From an uncultured Marvinbryantia sp. (GTDB lineage Bacteria; Bacillota; Clostridia; Lachnospirales; Lachnospiraceae): DNA of 37,261 nt. Every line of letters starts with the position of its first letter. The first letter of the stretch is position 1. This document shows positions 22,761-32,573 of the stretch, piece after piece. The DNA is taken from the NCBI GenBank assembly GCA_934394985.1, contig CAKRRF010000025.1, positions 1-37,261 of the forward strand. The letters run 5' to 3'. The notes beneath the pieces were generated by a model, which saw only the letters and a program-made list of their open reading frames with translations, made no database searches and was not told the origin of the DNA. Both the position numbers and the translations under genes were made by a program.

Positions 22761-22840
22761 TTAACAACCGACTGCCAATATGGAAGGCAGCCGCTAACCT
22801 ATATAGCCTTTAAAAAGTTATAGGCAGAAAGGATTTATTT
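22761..22840 (+). promoter_or_regulatory. Conserved two-hairpin leader before the major tail gene (copy B)
   Basis: It starts TTAACAACCG. Hairpin 1 is CTGCC (22772-22776) with GGCAG (22786-22790); hairpin 2 is CCTATA (22798-22803) with TATAGG (22819-22824). CAGAAAGGATTTATTT then leads to the ATG. Stems differ in sequence from copy A but pair in the same places, while the joining words are kept. Confidence 0.75.
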
Positions 22841-23341
22841 ATGGCAGGAGTAACAGGAAAAATCGCCCGTAAATATATGGGACATTATATTGATGCAGGC
22901 TCACTCTGCGGTGGACTTTCCCCAGAATATGAAAGGCTTGGTAAAGATCTGGAAGAGTACAACGTTGAACTCAACCCAGATACTGAGACATCTAAGAACA
23001 TTCTTGGGGAATCCACATTTAAGCACAATGGATATGAAGTTTCTTCCGAAGTAGATCCATATTACGCAGAAACAGATTCCACACTTTTCGAAAAGCTTCA
23101 GAAGATCATTGATGAACGCTTGCAGGATGATAATTTAAAAACCAATGCAGTAGAAGTTCATTTGTGGAAAGATGCAACAGAAGGAGCGTACGAAGCTTAC
23201 CAGCAGGAATGCTATGTTGTTCCGACTTCCTACGGTGGTGATACATCCGGCTATCAGATTCCATTTACTGTTAATTATACAGGCGAAAGAATCAAAGGAA
23301 AATACAACATTAGTACCGGAGCTTTTACACCGGATGCTTAA
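22841..23341 (+). CDS. Major tail (tube) protein
   Basis: 166 residues. Starts MAGVTGKIARKYMGHYID, then LGKDLEEYNVELNPDTETSKNILGE and a C-terminal beta-rich part (YQIPFTVNYTGERIKGKYNISTGAFTPDA), the pattern of tail tube subunits of Bacillota siphoviruses. Position between tail terminator and tail chaperones fits. Polymerises as hexameric rings around the tape measure. Expected to be made in very high amounts, consistent with its special leader. Confidence 0.82.
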   Translation: MAGVTGKIARKYMGHYIDAGSLCGGLSPEYERLGKDLEEYNVELNPDTETSKNILGESTFKHNGYEVSSEVDPYYAETDSTLFEKLQKIIDERLQDDNLKTNAVEVHLWKDATEGAYEAYQQECYVVPTSYGGDTSGYQIPFTVNYTGERIKGKYNISTGAFTPDA

Positions 23342-23366
23342 GATACAATGATAGGAGGAAAAGCAA

Positions 23367-23792
23367 ATGGCGAAACAAATTAAAACCGCTGTTGAAGCGG
23401 AGGAATATGAGTTTTTGGATGCCAGTGGGAAACCATTGTTTACTATCTCTTTCCATGCATCAGATATTGCGATCATTCACAGATATGATGAGGTTGTGGA
23501 ATATCTGAACAAACTGGATTTGTCTGGGCTTCAGTCTTCTGAGAACACATCAGAAGAACTCACAAGAGTTGAAAATGAACTTGCCAGTCAATTAAACAAA
23601 ATGTTTAATTCCAATATTGCAGATCCAATTTACAGTGTTATGAGCCCATTCACACCACTCGCAAGCGGAAAGCTGTATATCGAAGAAATTATCGAAAAAA
23701 TCGGTGGACTGATTGAAGCGGAAACCGGTGCAAGGATGAAAAAGGTACAGAGTCGCATGAGTAAGTATACGGCGAAGTACCAGAAGAAATGA
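23367..23792 (+). CDS. Tail assembly chaperone (gpG-like position)
   Basis: 141 residues, with ATAGGAGGAAAAGC upstream. Acidic, helical, with a beta start (YEFLDASGKPLFTISFHASD). Place between tube and tape measure matches the gpG/gpGT slot. The next gene starts at ATGA over the stop; no clear slippery heptamer is present at the junction, so the two are probably separate products. Confidence 0.7.
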   Translation: MAKQIKTAVEAEEYEFLDASGKPLFTISFHASDIAIIHRYDEVVEYLNKLDLSGLQSSENTSEELTRVENELASQLNKMFNSNIADPIYSVMSPFTPLASGKLYIEEIIEKIGGLIEAETGARMKKVQSRMSKYTAKYQKK

Positions 23793-24388
23793 GCGCCTGG
23801 GATCTTCCCACAACGATAAATATCCACGGAACTGAATACAGAATACGGTCGGACTTCCGGGCTGTTCTGGACGTGCTTACGGCCATGAACGACCCGGATC
23901 TTTTTTTGCCGGATGCTGATGAGTGGGAACAGCAGGCGGTAAGAATGTCAACCATGACCACGATCATCTATCCAGATTATGAACTGATACCAAGAGATCA
24001 TTACATGGAGGCCTGTAACAAAGCAATCCAGTTTATTGATATGGGAATGAAAGAGGATAATAAAAGACCACTGCCACGCTTAATGGACTGGGAGCAGGAT
24101 GGCCAGATCATCATACCAGCAATTAACCGGGTAGTTGGAAAAGAGGTACGTGCACTGGAATACATGCACTGGTGGACGTTTATGGGAGCATACATGGAAA
24201 TTGGCGATTGCCTTTTTTCACAGATCGTTTCTGTGCGTGGGAAAAAAGCAAAAGGAAAAAAACTGGATACCTGGGAAAAAGAATTTGTGCGTGAGAATCG
24301 TGACCTTGTAGAGTTGGGGAAACGATACAGTCAGGAAGAACTGGAAGAACAAGAGCGACTGAATAAGATTTTGAACGGAGAATTATAA
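23789..24388 (+). CDS. Bacteriophage Gp15-family protein (tail assembly)
   Basis: 199 residues, overlapping the preceding stop by 4 bases. N-terminal WDLPTTINIHGTEYRIRSDFRAVLDVLTAMND is the clear Gp15 signature; HWWTFMGAYMEIGDCLFSQIVSVRGKKAKGKKLDTWEKEFVRENRDL (about 132-178) is also diagnostic. Gp15 occupies the second chaperone position before the tape measure in Bacillota siphoviruses. Confidence 0.85.
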   Translation: MSAWDLPTTINIHGTEYRIRSDFRAVLDVLTAMNDPDLFLPDADEWEQQAVRMSTMTTIIYPDYELIPRDHYMEACNKAIQFIDMGMKEDNKRPLPRLMDWEQDGQIIIPAINRVVGKEVRALEYMHWWTFMGAYMEIGDCLFSQIVSVRGKKAKGKKLDTWEKEFVRENRDLVELGKRYSQEELEEQERLNKILNGEL

Positions 24389-27300
24389 TGGCAGATGGAA
24401 AAGTTACGATTGATACTGCGATAGATTCGAACGGATTAAAAGCCGGCTCAAAAGAATTGGAAGCAGCTGTAAAAAGACTGGCTTCTAATATTGATGGGAT
24501 AGGAACAAATGCAAAAAAAAGTCTGGAAAAGCAAGTCACATCTTTCGAAAAAGCAAATCAGCAGTATGCAGCGCAAGAGCAAAAAGTACAGGATCTGAAA
24601 GCGAAAATTGCAGAACTCGGAAACCAGAAGATTCCAACCGAAGAATTCAAGGAAATTGGTAAGCAAATAGATGCTGACACACTAAAACTGAACCGACTCA
24701 TTGAACAACAGAGAATATTCGAGGAAACTGGTGGAAGAACTAATTCCAGAACTTATCGTGCAAGGCAATTGCAAATCGAAGAACTGGCCAATAGTATCAA
24801 GTATGCTAAAGGTGAGCAGGAAGATCTACTCGCTTCTGGCGGTGCATATATAGTTCCAGATACAAGTAAACAGACCGAAGCTCTATATCGAGAAGAGGAA
24901 AAACTTGCCGATATGAATACGAAAGTACAGCAATCCTATAATGGCGTGTCAACATCGGTGAGTGATTACAAAAACAAAATAACCATGTTGTCTGGAATAA
25001 CCAACAGATTATCCGCAGTAGGGCAAAAAGCCTCTGGTGCAATCAAAAACCTTGCACGTAATCTTTTACAGATGGTAAATGGCGCAATTGTTACTGGTTT
25101 AAAGAAAATTGGTGCGGGTATTCTTGGCATTCATAAATCAGCCAATAAGAGCACGATATCGATTGGTAAGATGCTGAAGTATTTATTCGGCATCAGAAGT
25201 CTTTACACTCTGTTTAACAAGATGAGATCCGCACTGGTAGATGGATTTAAAAATCTGGTGCAGTATTCTGGCGAAACAAATAGTGCTATCTCTTCTGTAA
25301 TGAGCGCACTGACTCAGTTAAAGAATAGTTTTGCTACAGCATTCGCCCCGATCGTGACCACTGTGGCTCCGTATCTGGTCAAGTTTATCAATCTCATATC
25401 CGAGTGTGTGACACGTGTAGGAATGTTCGTTGCAGCGTTGACAGGAAAGAACACATTCACAAAAGCAGTAGCTGTGCAGGAAGATTATGCGGCCAGCCTT
25501 GATAAAAGTTCTAAGAACACCAAAAAAGCAACAAAAGCAGCTAAGAATTATCTGAGTCCACTTGACGAAATCGAACGATACGAGAGTAACAAGGATACAT
25601 CAACGCCGAGCAGTGGGAAGTACACAGGACCATCACCATCCGATATGTTCCAGGAAGTTCCAATTGAATCGTCAATAAAGGGTGTTGCGGATAAGATCAA
25701 GAACCTTATTAAATCAGAAGACTGGGAGGGACTTGGTGCTTACGTTGCGTCTGGTATCAATGCCGGTATGCAGAAGATCTATGATGCAATCAACTGGAAT
25801 AATGTAGGACCGAAGATCACAAAGTTTACCACGGCATTTACCAGAACTTTTAATAGCTTGGTGGACCATATTGACTGGGATCTGATGGGGCGGACGATTG
25901 GTGCTGGAATCAATACAATTGTCTATACTCTCAATCAGTTAATTACTGGAATCAACTGGAAAAATCTTGGAAAAGGATTTGCTAACGGCTTCAACGGAAT
26001 TGTACAAGAGGTAGATTTTAACGCACTCGGTAGACTGATCGGAAACAAATTTATGATTATCCCGAATATATCCTATGGATTTGTAAAAAATCTAAACTGG
26101 AAAGCGTGCGGAACAGCTCTTGGTAATGGCCTGAATGGAGTGGTTCAGTCGATTAATCTTGGTACCATTAGCACAGCATTTGGAACTGCTATTACTGGAA
26201 TGTTCCAAATGGCTATAAACTTCTCACAGACATTCGACTGGAAAGCGTTGGGAGAAAATATCTATACAGGAATCAACAATCTTCTGTATAGCCTTGATTT
26301 TGCTACGATCGGTAAAGGATTCAGCGATCTTGCGGTTGGTTTTCTTAATACGATAATCATATCACTTGGCGGTGTTGACTGGGAATCTCTTGGAAGCAAA
26401 CTTGTAGAATTTATTCTCAACATCAATTGGATACAGTTGGCTGGACAGCTTGGAATCATTGGACTTGAATTGATCGGCGGAATCGGTGCTGGTGTTATCG
26501 GCGCAATGAAGACTATCGGAGCATGGTTGAAGGAACATGTGGTTGATCCGATCGTAAATAAAGTAAAAGAGCTTTTTGGCATCCATTCCCCGTCTACTGT
26601 CATGGCAGAGATCGGAAAGATGCTGATGCAAGGTCTGTACAACGGTATAGAATCGTTTATAGAGACGATTAAAAAGATCTTTGAAACTCTGTGGAATGGT
26701 ATTAAGACAACCACAGAAACAGTGTGGAGAGGAATCACAAGCACTGTATCCGGTGTATGGAATGGGCTAAAAACCAGCGCATCTACTATATTTAGCGGAA
26801 TATCAACTGCTGTGTCCGGAGTATGGGATGCAATCAAGAAGAAATCCGGAGATATCTGGGATGGATTGAAAACCGATATTCCAGAAGCTGCGAAAACAAT
26901 AAAAGAAGGCATACATGATAGATTTGTGGAAGCAAGGGATAGCGTGAAAAAAATATTTGAGAAATTGGCTGATTACGTAAAAAAACCTATCAATGGTGCA
27001 ATTAAACTGGTGAATGGCGGAATCGGCAAAATGAACAGTGCACTTGGCGGATTAGAGAGCGCTTTTTCGTTCGGGCCGTGGGACATCCCAACGCCTTTTG
27101 GAACCAAAACCATTGGTTTTTCTGCAAAATTCCCAAGGATCGGAACCATTCCGTATCTGGCGAAAGGAGCGGTTATACCTCCGAAGTCGGAATTCCTGGC
27201 CGTGCTGGGTGACCAGAAATCAGGACGCAACTTGGAAGCCCCAGAAGATCTGATTCGCCAGATTGTCCGGGAAGAGTCCGGATCCGGCCAGAACGGAAAT

Positions 27301-27408
27301 TACCGTTTCACAGCTCAAATTAACCGCAGAACTATCTTTGACGAGGTAATTGACGAAGCAAAGTTGAGACAGAGCACAACCGGGCGCAATCCGTTTGAAT
27401 TGGCGTAG
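24388..27408 (+). CDS. Tape measure protein
   Basis: 1006 residues. N-terminal coiled coil (about 15-190), hydrophobic/amphipathic region (about 210-350), then about eight degenerate repeats of roughly 35-45 residues with the pattern (N/D)W-x2-(L/M/V)G-x2-(I/F)-x2-G-(I/F)N (about 440-700). A GIHSPSTVMAEIGKMLMQGLYNGIE motif follows near 727-751. The C-terminus (IPYLAKGAVIPPKSEFLAVLGDQKSGRNLEAPEDLI) is typical of Bacillota tape measures. Using about 1.5 angstrom per residue, the tail would be around 150 nm. Sets tail length, is ejected ahead of DNA and may form a membrane channel. Confidence 0.9.
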   Translation: MADGKVTIDTAIDSNGLKAGSKELEAAVKRLASNIDGIGTNAKKSLEKQVTSFEKANQQYAAQEQKVQDLKAKIAELGNQKIPTEEFKEIGKQIDADTLKLNRLIEQQRIFEETGGRTNSRTYRARQLQIEELANSIKYAKGEQEDLLASGGAYIVPDTSKQTEALYREEEKLADMNTKVQQSYNGVSTSVSDYKNKITMLSGITNRLSAVGQKASGAIKNLARNLLQMVNGAIVTGLKKIGAGILGIHKSANKSTISIGKMLKYLFGIRSLYTLFNKMRSALVDGFKNLVQYSGETNSAISSVMSALTQLKNSFATAFAPIVTTVAPYLVKFINLISECVTRVGMFVAALTGKNTFTKAVAVQEDYAASLDKSSKNTKKATKAAKNYLSPLDEIERYESNKDTSTPSSGKYTGPSPSDMFQEVPIESSIKGVADKIKNLIKSEDWEGLGAYVASGINAGMQKIYDAINWNNVGPKITKFTTAFTRTFNSLVDHIDWDLMGRTIGAGINTIVYTLNQLITGINWKNLGKGFANGFNGIVQEVDFNALGRLIGNKFMIIPNISYGFVKNLNWKACGTALGNGLNGVVQSINLGTISTAFGTAITGMFQMAINFSQTFDWKALGENIYTGINNLLYSLDFATIGKGFSDLAVGFLNTIIISLGGVDWESLGSKLVEFILNINWIQLAGQLGIIGLELIGGIGAGVIGAMKTIGAWLKEHVVDPIVNKVKELFGIHSPSTVMAEIGKMLMQGLYNGIESFIETIKKIFETLWNGIKTTTETVWRGITSTVSGVWNGLKTSASTIFSGISTAVSGVWDAIKKKSGDIWDGLKTDIPEAAKTIKEGIHDRFVEARDSVKKIFEKLADYVKKPINGAIKLVNGGIGKMNSALGGLESAFSFGPWDIPTPFGTKTIGFSAKFPRIGTIPYLAKGAVIPPKSEFLAVLGDQKSGRNLEAPEDLIRQIVREESGSGQNGNYRFTAQINRRTIFDEVIDEAKLRQSTTGRNPFELA

Positions 27409-27416
27409 GAGAAAAT

Positions 27417-27791
27417 ATGACAGAATATATTACAATGAATGGGGTCAAAATCTTCCAGCCGGATGAGGAACTTGAATACAATTTTACGACAACATATACA
27501 GAGAACAGCAAACGAACGCAGAAAGGTGCGGGGCATTTCACCCCGCTCTTCACAGTAGAACAATTTGGCTACAAAGCAACTGATGTTCCATCTGAAGAAG
27601 CAAGTAAGATTTTAAAAATCATAGCTAAAGGCAAACCATTTACGCTACATTGCTTTTCTGTATACTATAACGCATGGAGAGACGCAAAATTCTACGTGGG
27701 AAAAGGAAATCTCAGCATTAAGAGAGTATCCCCAAAAGACGGAAAGATTGGTGAACTATCATTTAATATGACAGGAGTGAATCCTATATGA
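27417..27791 (+). CDS. Distal tail region protein (DUF6711-like)
   Basis: 124 residues, with GTAGGAGAAA upstream. Begins EYITMNGVKIFQPDEELEYNFTTTYTENSKRTQKG and ends GELSFNMTGVNPI, a pattern I associate with DUF6711 proteins immediately after tape measures. Probably contributes to the distal tail hub. Overlaps the tail-tip gene by 4 bases. Confidence 0.7.
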   Translation: MTEYITMNGVKIFQPDEELEYNFTTTYTENSKRTQKGAGHFTPLFTVEQFGYKATDVPSEEASKILKIIAKGKPFTLHCFSVYYNAWRDAKFYVGKGNLSIKRVSPKDGKIGELSFNMTGVNPI

Positions 27792-30700
27792 TTACGGCTA
27801 CTGAAGAATTTAAAAATATATTGGCAGATGGAACAGAACCACTATATGAAGAATTGGAAATTGCATTTTCTGATGGAACGAAAAAGACATTTCTCGATGA
27901 AATTTCTCCGGATGGCAGTGAATTTTCTGACGGAGCTGGCAGCAGTTCATTCCCGATCGGGGCTACTATATGTAAGACGCTCACTTTTGATCTGAATAAT
28001 ACGGATGGCGAACTGGATGAAAAGAAATTCTATGGAGCCAGAATTATTGCCTATCTCACGTTTCTGAGCGAAGACGGAACGAAAACAAGAATCAAAAAAG
28101 GTAGTTTCGTTGTGACGGATTCTAAGGGCTATGATGAGGTGATAAGTGTTACTGCTATGGATGATATGGCAAAGACCAATCAGCTATATATAAGTGGTCT
28201 TGTGCTTCCACAGACAGCAGATGCACTAATCAATGATATATGTACTACGCTTAATATCTCAAAGGGATTTACTAGTCTGAGGCATGGTGCGTACATTATC
28301 AATGATATCCCAGAAAAAGTGACATATAGGCAGATGATCGGTTATATAGCTGCAATCAACTGTTCCAATGCAAGAATTGATGTAGATGGTTATCTGCAGA
28401 TGATTGAGTGGGATTTTTCTGATATCGATAATGTACGGATACTAATAGATTTCGAAGATTCTCCAACATTTTCGCAAGATGATATCTCAATCACTGGTAT
28501 CAGGGTTAAAAATGGAGAGATTGAGTATCTATATGGGTCATCTGGTTATGTTATTGAGATTGAGAATGGCTTAGTAGATGAGCAATCTATCCAGACTGTA
28601 GCAGCATGGATAGGGGATGCTATAATCGATACACCTTTTCGTAGTATGGACGGAAGCCTTATTCATGATCCTCTGATTGAATTTGGAGACATTGTTAAGT
28701 CTGAAGATCGGAAAGGAACCTCATATCTTACACCTATCACAGATGTAACCTATGTGCATTTCGGGTCGACAGAGGTTAAGACGGTGGCTCAGGATCCAGA
28801 ATCTACTACAGCAAAATACGAGAACAATTCTTCTAAGACGTACAATGAAGCCAAAAAGTACATAAACCAGCAAGTATCTGCTGTAAATAAAAATATAGAA
28901 AAACTTGGTGAGACAATAGCCAATGCATCCGGTATGTACTCAGCGCAAGAGAGACAGCCTGATGGCAGCACGATTACATATTATCATGATAAGCCAGAAT
29001 TGAAAGAATCCACAAATGTTCTTAAATTCACGTCAGCAGCTATCGGGATCTCGAACGATGGTGGAAAGACATATCCTTACGGCATTGTTCTTGATGGCAC
29101 ATTCATAGCTAATCAATTATACAGTGTCGGAATTAACGCAGATTACATTACAACCGGTAACTTCCAGATTGTTGATGATAGTGGGAAAGTACTTTTTTCT
29201 GCAGATAAAGATACAAAGCAGGTAATTCTTGACGCTTCGAACGTATTTATCGGAGAGAATAGTATCACAAAAAGAATTGAAGATCTGCAGAACCAGACAG
29301 ATGGGAATATCCAGACATGGACAAGTAGCCTGGAACCAACTCTTGATAATTATCCAGCAAATCAGTGGCTCACGGATGATGAGCGAAGCAAACATGTTGG
29401 TGACATCTACTACGATTCTAATAACCAGGCGTATCGGTTCCGGTATGATTCTGAAGGATATAACTGGCAGATGCTGAAAGATACAGATGTTACCAAGGCA
29501 TTGCAGGATGCGGAAGCTGCCAAAAAACAGGCTGAGAATGCAGAAAAAGCGGCTGCGCTTGCTAAAAACGTGACGTTACAATTGAGTAATGATTATGCTA
29601 CGGTATCTGTGGATAGTGAAGGGAATTATGATAAGTTCCCGGATATAACAATCAAGCCTGTTGTGATGTACGGATCTTCCAATATTACAACGGAATGTAT
29701 TTATAATGTGCTGAAATCGGATTCTGTATCTGGTAGCTGGAACAGCAATACCTTAACATATACATTGACCGGGTTATCGGCGAACAGTGGATGGGTAGAT
29801 ATCAGGGCAACTTATCTAGGTACATTATCGGTTACAAAAAGGTTTAATATTTCAAAACTGTATGCCGGGGAAAAGGGTGAAAAGGGCGATACCAGTACTT
29901 CAGTATTTCTCTCTACATCCAATACGGTAGTACGAAAGATGGCAAGAAATGTACTGATGCCAAGTACGATATCCTTTACTTCATATTATTTAGACGGCAG
30001 TAATGCACAGAAACCGTATGATGCGATCTTTTCGATCGAAGAATCTGAAAATGGTGAGGTATGGAAAGAAGTCTACAGAAGCACATCTGCAGAATCGAGC
30101 GTAAATCACTGCCTATACACAATACTATCTGGAAAAGATAATATAGCATTACGAGATGCAGACGAAGGCGTGATAATCGCTACTGCAAGGCAAATATCAG
30201 CAATTCGTTGCAGTATATATACTGTGGGAAATGAATTGATTGATACGCAAAATATATCAGTGGTCACGGATGCGACTGCACTTACTCAGCAGGAAATCGT
30301 TGAGATATTATCGGATGATGGATATTGGAAAGGCCTGTATTATCTGAATGGCCGGCTGTATATATCGTTTGATGCGGCTCTTGGCGGAGCTCTGACACTT
30401 GGCGGAGAGAATAATGGGAACGGTTTACTGAAGATCAGAGATGCGGAAGGCAACGATATTGGCTATATCGATAATACCGGCGTACATTTCAACCAGGGAG
30501 AATTCTCTGGAAAAGTTCATGCATCTCAGATTGATGGATCCAAAGTAACCGGATCAACTTTTCTTTCTGATAACAGAAAAACAGCGACAAAAGTAGAAGC
30601 CGGTACCGTTCGTTTCCGAAATACAGCGTTGGATGAGAATGCCTACGTCGAGAATGAAGATACTGGGGAAATGGACTATGTTGGAGCAGAAGATGCAGAC

Positions 30701-31480
30701 TGGTCATCCGAATCAGATATAGCCAATGCCGGGTATATGCAGACGTCATCCAGGTATTATCCGGATTTTGCAAATTCGGAAGTGACAGTAGAAGAGAATG
30801 TTGCAGCCATGGAGCTCAATGCATTCTGGGGACTGTTTATTCGAGCTGAGAAATCCGACATAGCATCATTCGGGAAAAATCTTGTTAAGTTATTCGGCAG
30901 GACAGAAATACAGGGAGATACAAATATCACTGGAGATGTGGAAGTCCTGAACGGCAACGGGCAAGTACATTGCAATACGTTGTGGACGAAGTATCTGCAG
31001 GTTGATTCGACAAAGAGCAGACTGGTAAACACACAAAATTACCAGAAGCAATACCTACACGCTTTCGAAACGCCAACGCCTATGTTCGGAGATTACGGAA
31101 GCAGTCAGTTGAATGAGTCCGGGGAAGATCTGGTACCGATTGATGACATATTATTGGAAACAATTAACTCAGGTATTGAGTATCAGGTATTCCTTCAGAA
31201 AGAAGGATCTGGAGATATCTGGGTGGAATCAAAGATGCCTCTATATTTTACAGTAAAAGGAACGCCAGATTTAAAGTATTCTTGGGAAATTAAAGCAGTG
31301 CAACGGGATTATGAGCATATACGATGGGATGATATGACAGTTATAGCGTTAGACACAGATCTTGTCGAATACGATACATACATGATTAATCTGCAAGAGG
31401 AAGAGTTGAAAGATATGGATGAGATAGAACGCCTACTTCTTGCAGAAGTGGAAAGGAGTGAATTGCCATTAAAACAGTAA
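27788..31480 (+). CDS. Large tail-tip / tail-associated protein
   Basis: 1230 residues. Residues 1-340 form a hub-like domain (FKNILADGTEPLYEELEIAFSDGTKKTF..., LEDITDVTYVHFG-type end). A coiled coil follows (about 345-375, KTYNEAKKYINQQVSAVNKNIEKLGE), then beta-rich fibre segments. A central helix (AAKKQAENAEKAAALAK near 580) leads to Ig-like strands and a short collagen-like GEKGEKGD (near 698-705). A long C-terminal region ends in HAFETPTPMFGDYGSSQLNESGEDLVPIDDILLETIN (near 1095-1131), a module common to Bacillota phage fibres. It should form the tail tip and bear or anchor host-binding parts. Confidence 0.82.
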   Translation: MITATEEFKNILADGTEPLYEELEIAFSDGTKKTFLDEISPDGSEFSDGAGSSSFPIGATICKTLTFDLNNTDGELDEKKFYGARIIAYLTFLSEDGTKTRIKKGSFVVTDSKGYDEVISVTAMDDMAKTNQLYISGLVLPQTADALINDICTTLNISKGFTSLRHGAYIINDIPEKVTYRQMIGYIAAINCSNARIDVDGYLQMIEWDFSDIDNVRILIDFEDSPTFSQDDISITGIRVKNGEIEYLYGSSGYVIEIENGLVDEQSIQTVAAWIGDAIIDTPFRSMDGSLIHDPLIEFGDIVKSEDRKGTSYLTPITDVTYVHFGSTEVKTVAQDPESTTAKYENNSSKTYNEAKKYINQQVSAVNKNIEKLGETIANASGMYSAQERQPDGSTITYYHDKPELKESTNVLKFTSAAIGISNDGGKTYPYGIVLDGTFIANQLYSVGINADYITTGNFQIVDDSGKVLFSADKDTKQVILDASNVFIGENSITKRIEDLQNQTDGNIQTWTSSLEPTLDNYPANQWLTDDERSKHVGDIYYDSNNQAYRFRYDSEGYNWQMLKDTDVTKALQDAEAAKKQAENAEKAAALAKNVTLQLSNDYATVSVDSEGNYDKFPDITIKPVVMYGSSNITTECIYNVLKSDSVSGSWNSNTLTYTLTGLSANSGWVDIRATYLGTLSVTKRFNISKLYAGEKGEKGDTSTSVFLSTSNTVVRKMARNVLMPSTISFTSYYLDGSNAQKPYDAIFSIEESENGEVWKEVYRSTSAESSVNHCLYTILSGKDNIALRDADEGVIIATARQISAIRCSIYTVGNELIDTQNISVVTDATALTQQEIVEILSDDGYWKGLYYLNGRLYISFDAALGGALTLGGENNGNGLLKIRDAEGNDIGYIDNTGVHFNQGEFSGKVHASQIDGSKVTGSTFLSDNRKTATKVEAGTVRFRNTALDENAYVENEDTGEMDYVGAEDADWSSESDIANAGYMQTSSRYYPDFANSEVTVEENVAAMELNAFWGLFIRAEKSDIASFGKNLVKLFGRTEIQGDTNITGDVEVLNGNGQVHCNTLWTKYLQVDSTKSRLVNTQNYQKQYLHAFETPTPMFGDYGSSQLNESGEDLVPIDDILLETINSGIEYQVFLQKEGSGDIWVESKMPLYFTVKGTPDLKYSWEIKAVQRDYEHIRWDDMTVIALDTDLVEYDTYMINLQEEELKDMDEIERLLLAEVERSELPLKQ

Positions 31481-31482
31481 GA

Positions 31483-31668
31483 ATGATCTCTATTATTAAT
31501 CAGGGCGGCGAATATATGATAGCTGTGTACTATAACGAATGTGATGAGAACGGAAACATCACTAAGAGAAATGTGAAAGCACCAGTATACTATGCTGTAT
31601 CTGAAATGTTGGACAAAGTAAAAGAACTGGATGCCCTTGTCAAAAGTAGATTAAATGAAAGTGAGTAA
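31483..31668 (+). CDS. Small tail-region protein
   Basis: 61 residues if started at ATG 31483, which has no ribosome site. In frame upstream, ATT at 31462 lies just after GAAAGGAG (31451-31458) and would add MAIKTVR, a very natural N-terminus for this kind of protein. The product is a short beta hairpin (MISIINQGGEYMIAVYYNECDENGN) followed by a helix (EMLDKVKELDALVKSRLNESE). Function unknown; small XkdX-like accessory position. Confidence 0.62.
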   Translation: MISIINQGGEYMIAVYYNECDENGNITKRNVKAPVYYAVSEMLDKVKELDALVKSRLNESE

Positions 31669-31673
31669 AACAA

Positions 31674-32573
31674 ATGGCAGTTAAATCGGTACAAGCCATC
31701 GTAAATGGCCAAACAATCAATCTGACGCTTAATAACTCGACAGGAAAATATGAAGCCACAATTACTGCTCCGAGCACATCGAGTTATAATCAGCCTGGAC
31801 ACTATTATGGGATTACATTGAAAGCAACAGACGATGCCGGTAATGTGACCACCGTGGACGTAACAGATGCCACACTGGGAGAAGCATTGAAGCTGATTGT
31901 TAAGGAAAAGGTTGCACCTGTGATATCAATCACAAATCCAACATCTCAGGCAACACTGAAGAACAATCAGCCAACAATCGAATGGAAAGTGATGGATGCT
32001 GATTCCGGGGTTAATCCAGATACAATCAGCCTTACGATTGATTCTGGAAGTAAGATCACAGGATCCTCTATCAAGAAGACGGCTGTATCTGGTGGATATG
32101 CTTGCAGCTATACACCAACAGCGGCTCTAACGGATGGATCCCATACCATCAGGTGTGATGCATCCGACTACGATGGTAATGCGGCGAGTCAGGTGAGCGT
32201 AACATTTAAGGTTGATACTACACCTCCTACGCTGAGTATTACTTCTCCAGCTGAAGGATATGTCACAAATAAAAATACTATCACTGTATCCGGTGTGACA
32301 AACGACATTACTTCATCCCCAGTAACGGTAACAATTAATGGAGAAGCTACCACAGTTGCGGTCGATGGAAAATTTAGTAAGGATGTTACGTTAAAAACTG
32401 TTGGCAATAATAGCATTACTATAATTGCCAAAGACAGCGCAGGCCAGACAACCACAATTACAAGAATTGTTAGATATGACCCGAATCCGCCTAAGATCAC
32501 AGGAGCGGAAGCAACGCCAAATCCAGTTGATACAGGTAAGACATATGTACTGTCCGTGACAGTCACAGATTGA
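31674..32573 (+). CDS. Ig-like repeat tail appendage protein
   Basis: 299 residues. Three Ig-like (Big_3/Ig-fold) modules: 1-80 (VKSVQAIVNGQTINLTL...), 85-175 (APVISITNPTSQATLKNNQPTIEWKVMDADSG) and 177-265 (TPPTLSITSPAEGYVTNKNTITVSG). A short C-terminal strand pair TPNPVDTGKTYVLSVTVTD follows. Such domains decorate phage tails and bind weakly to surface sugars. The last element is repeated at the start of the protein encoded at 33314. Overlaps the next ATG by one base. Confidence 0.78.
   Translation: MAVKSVQAIVNGQTINLTLNNSTGKYEATITAPSTSSYNQPGHYYGITLKATDDAGNVTTVDVTDATLGEALKLIVKEKVAPVISITNPTSQATLKNNQPTIEWKVMDADSGVNPDTISLTIDSGSKITGSSIKKTAVSGGYACSYTPTAALTDGSHTIRCDASDYDGNAASQVSVTFKVDTTPPTLSITSPAEGYVTNKNTITVSGVTNDITSSPVTVTINGEATTVAVDGKFSKDVTLKTVGNNSITIIAKDSAGQTTTITRIVRYDPNPPKITGAEATPNPVDTGKTYVLSVTVTD

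Noticed and set aside
23780..23800. Programmed frameshift joining the two tail chaperone genes
   Set aside because: No slippery heptamer at the ATGA overlap, and the second gene matches full-length Gp15 with its own start.
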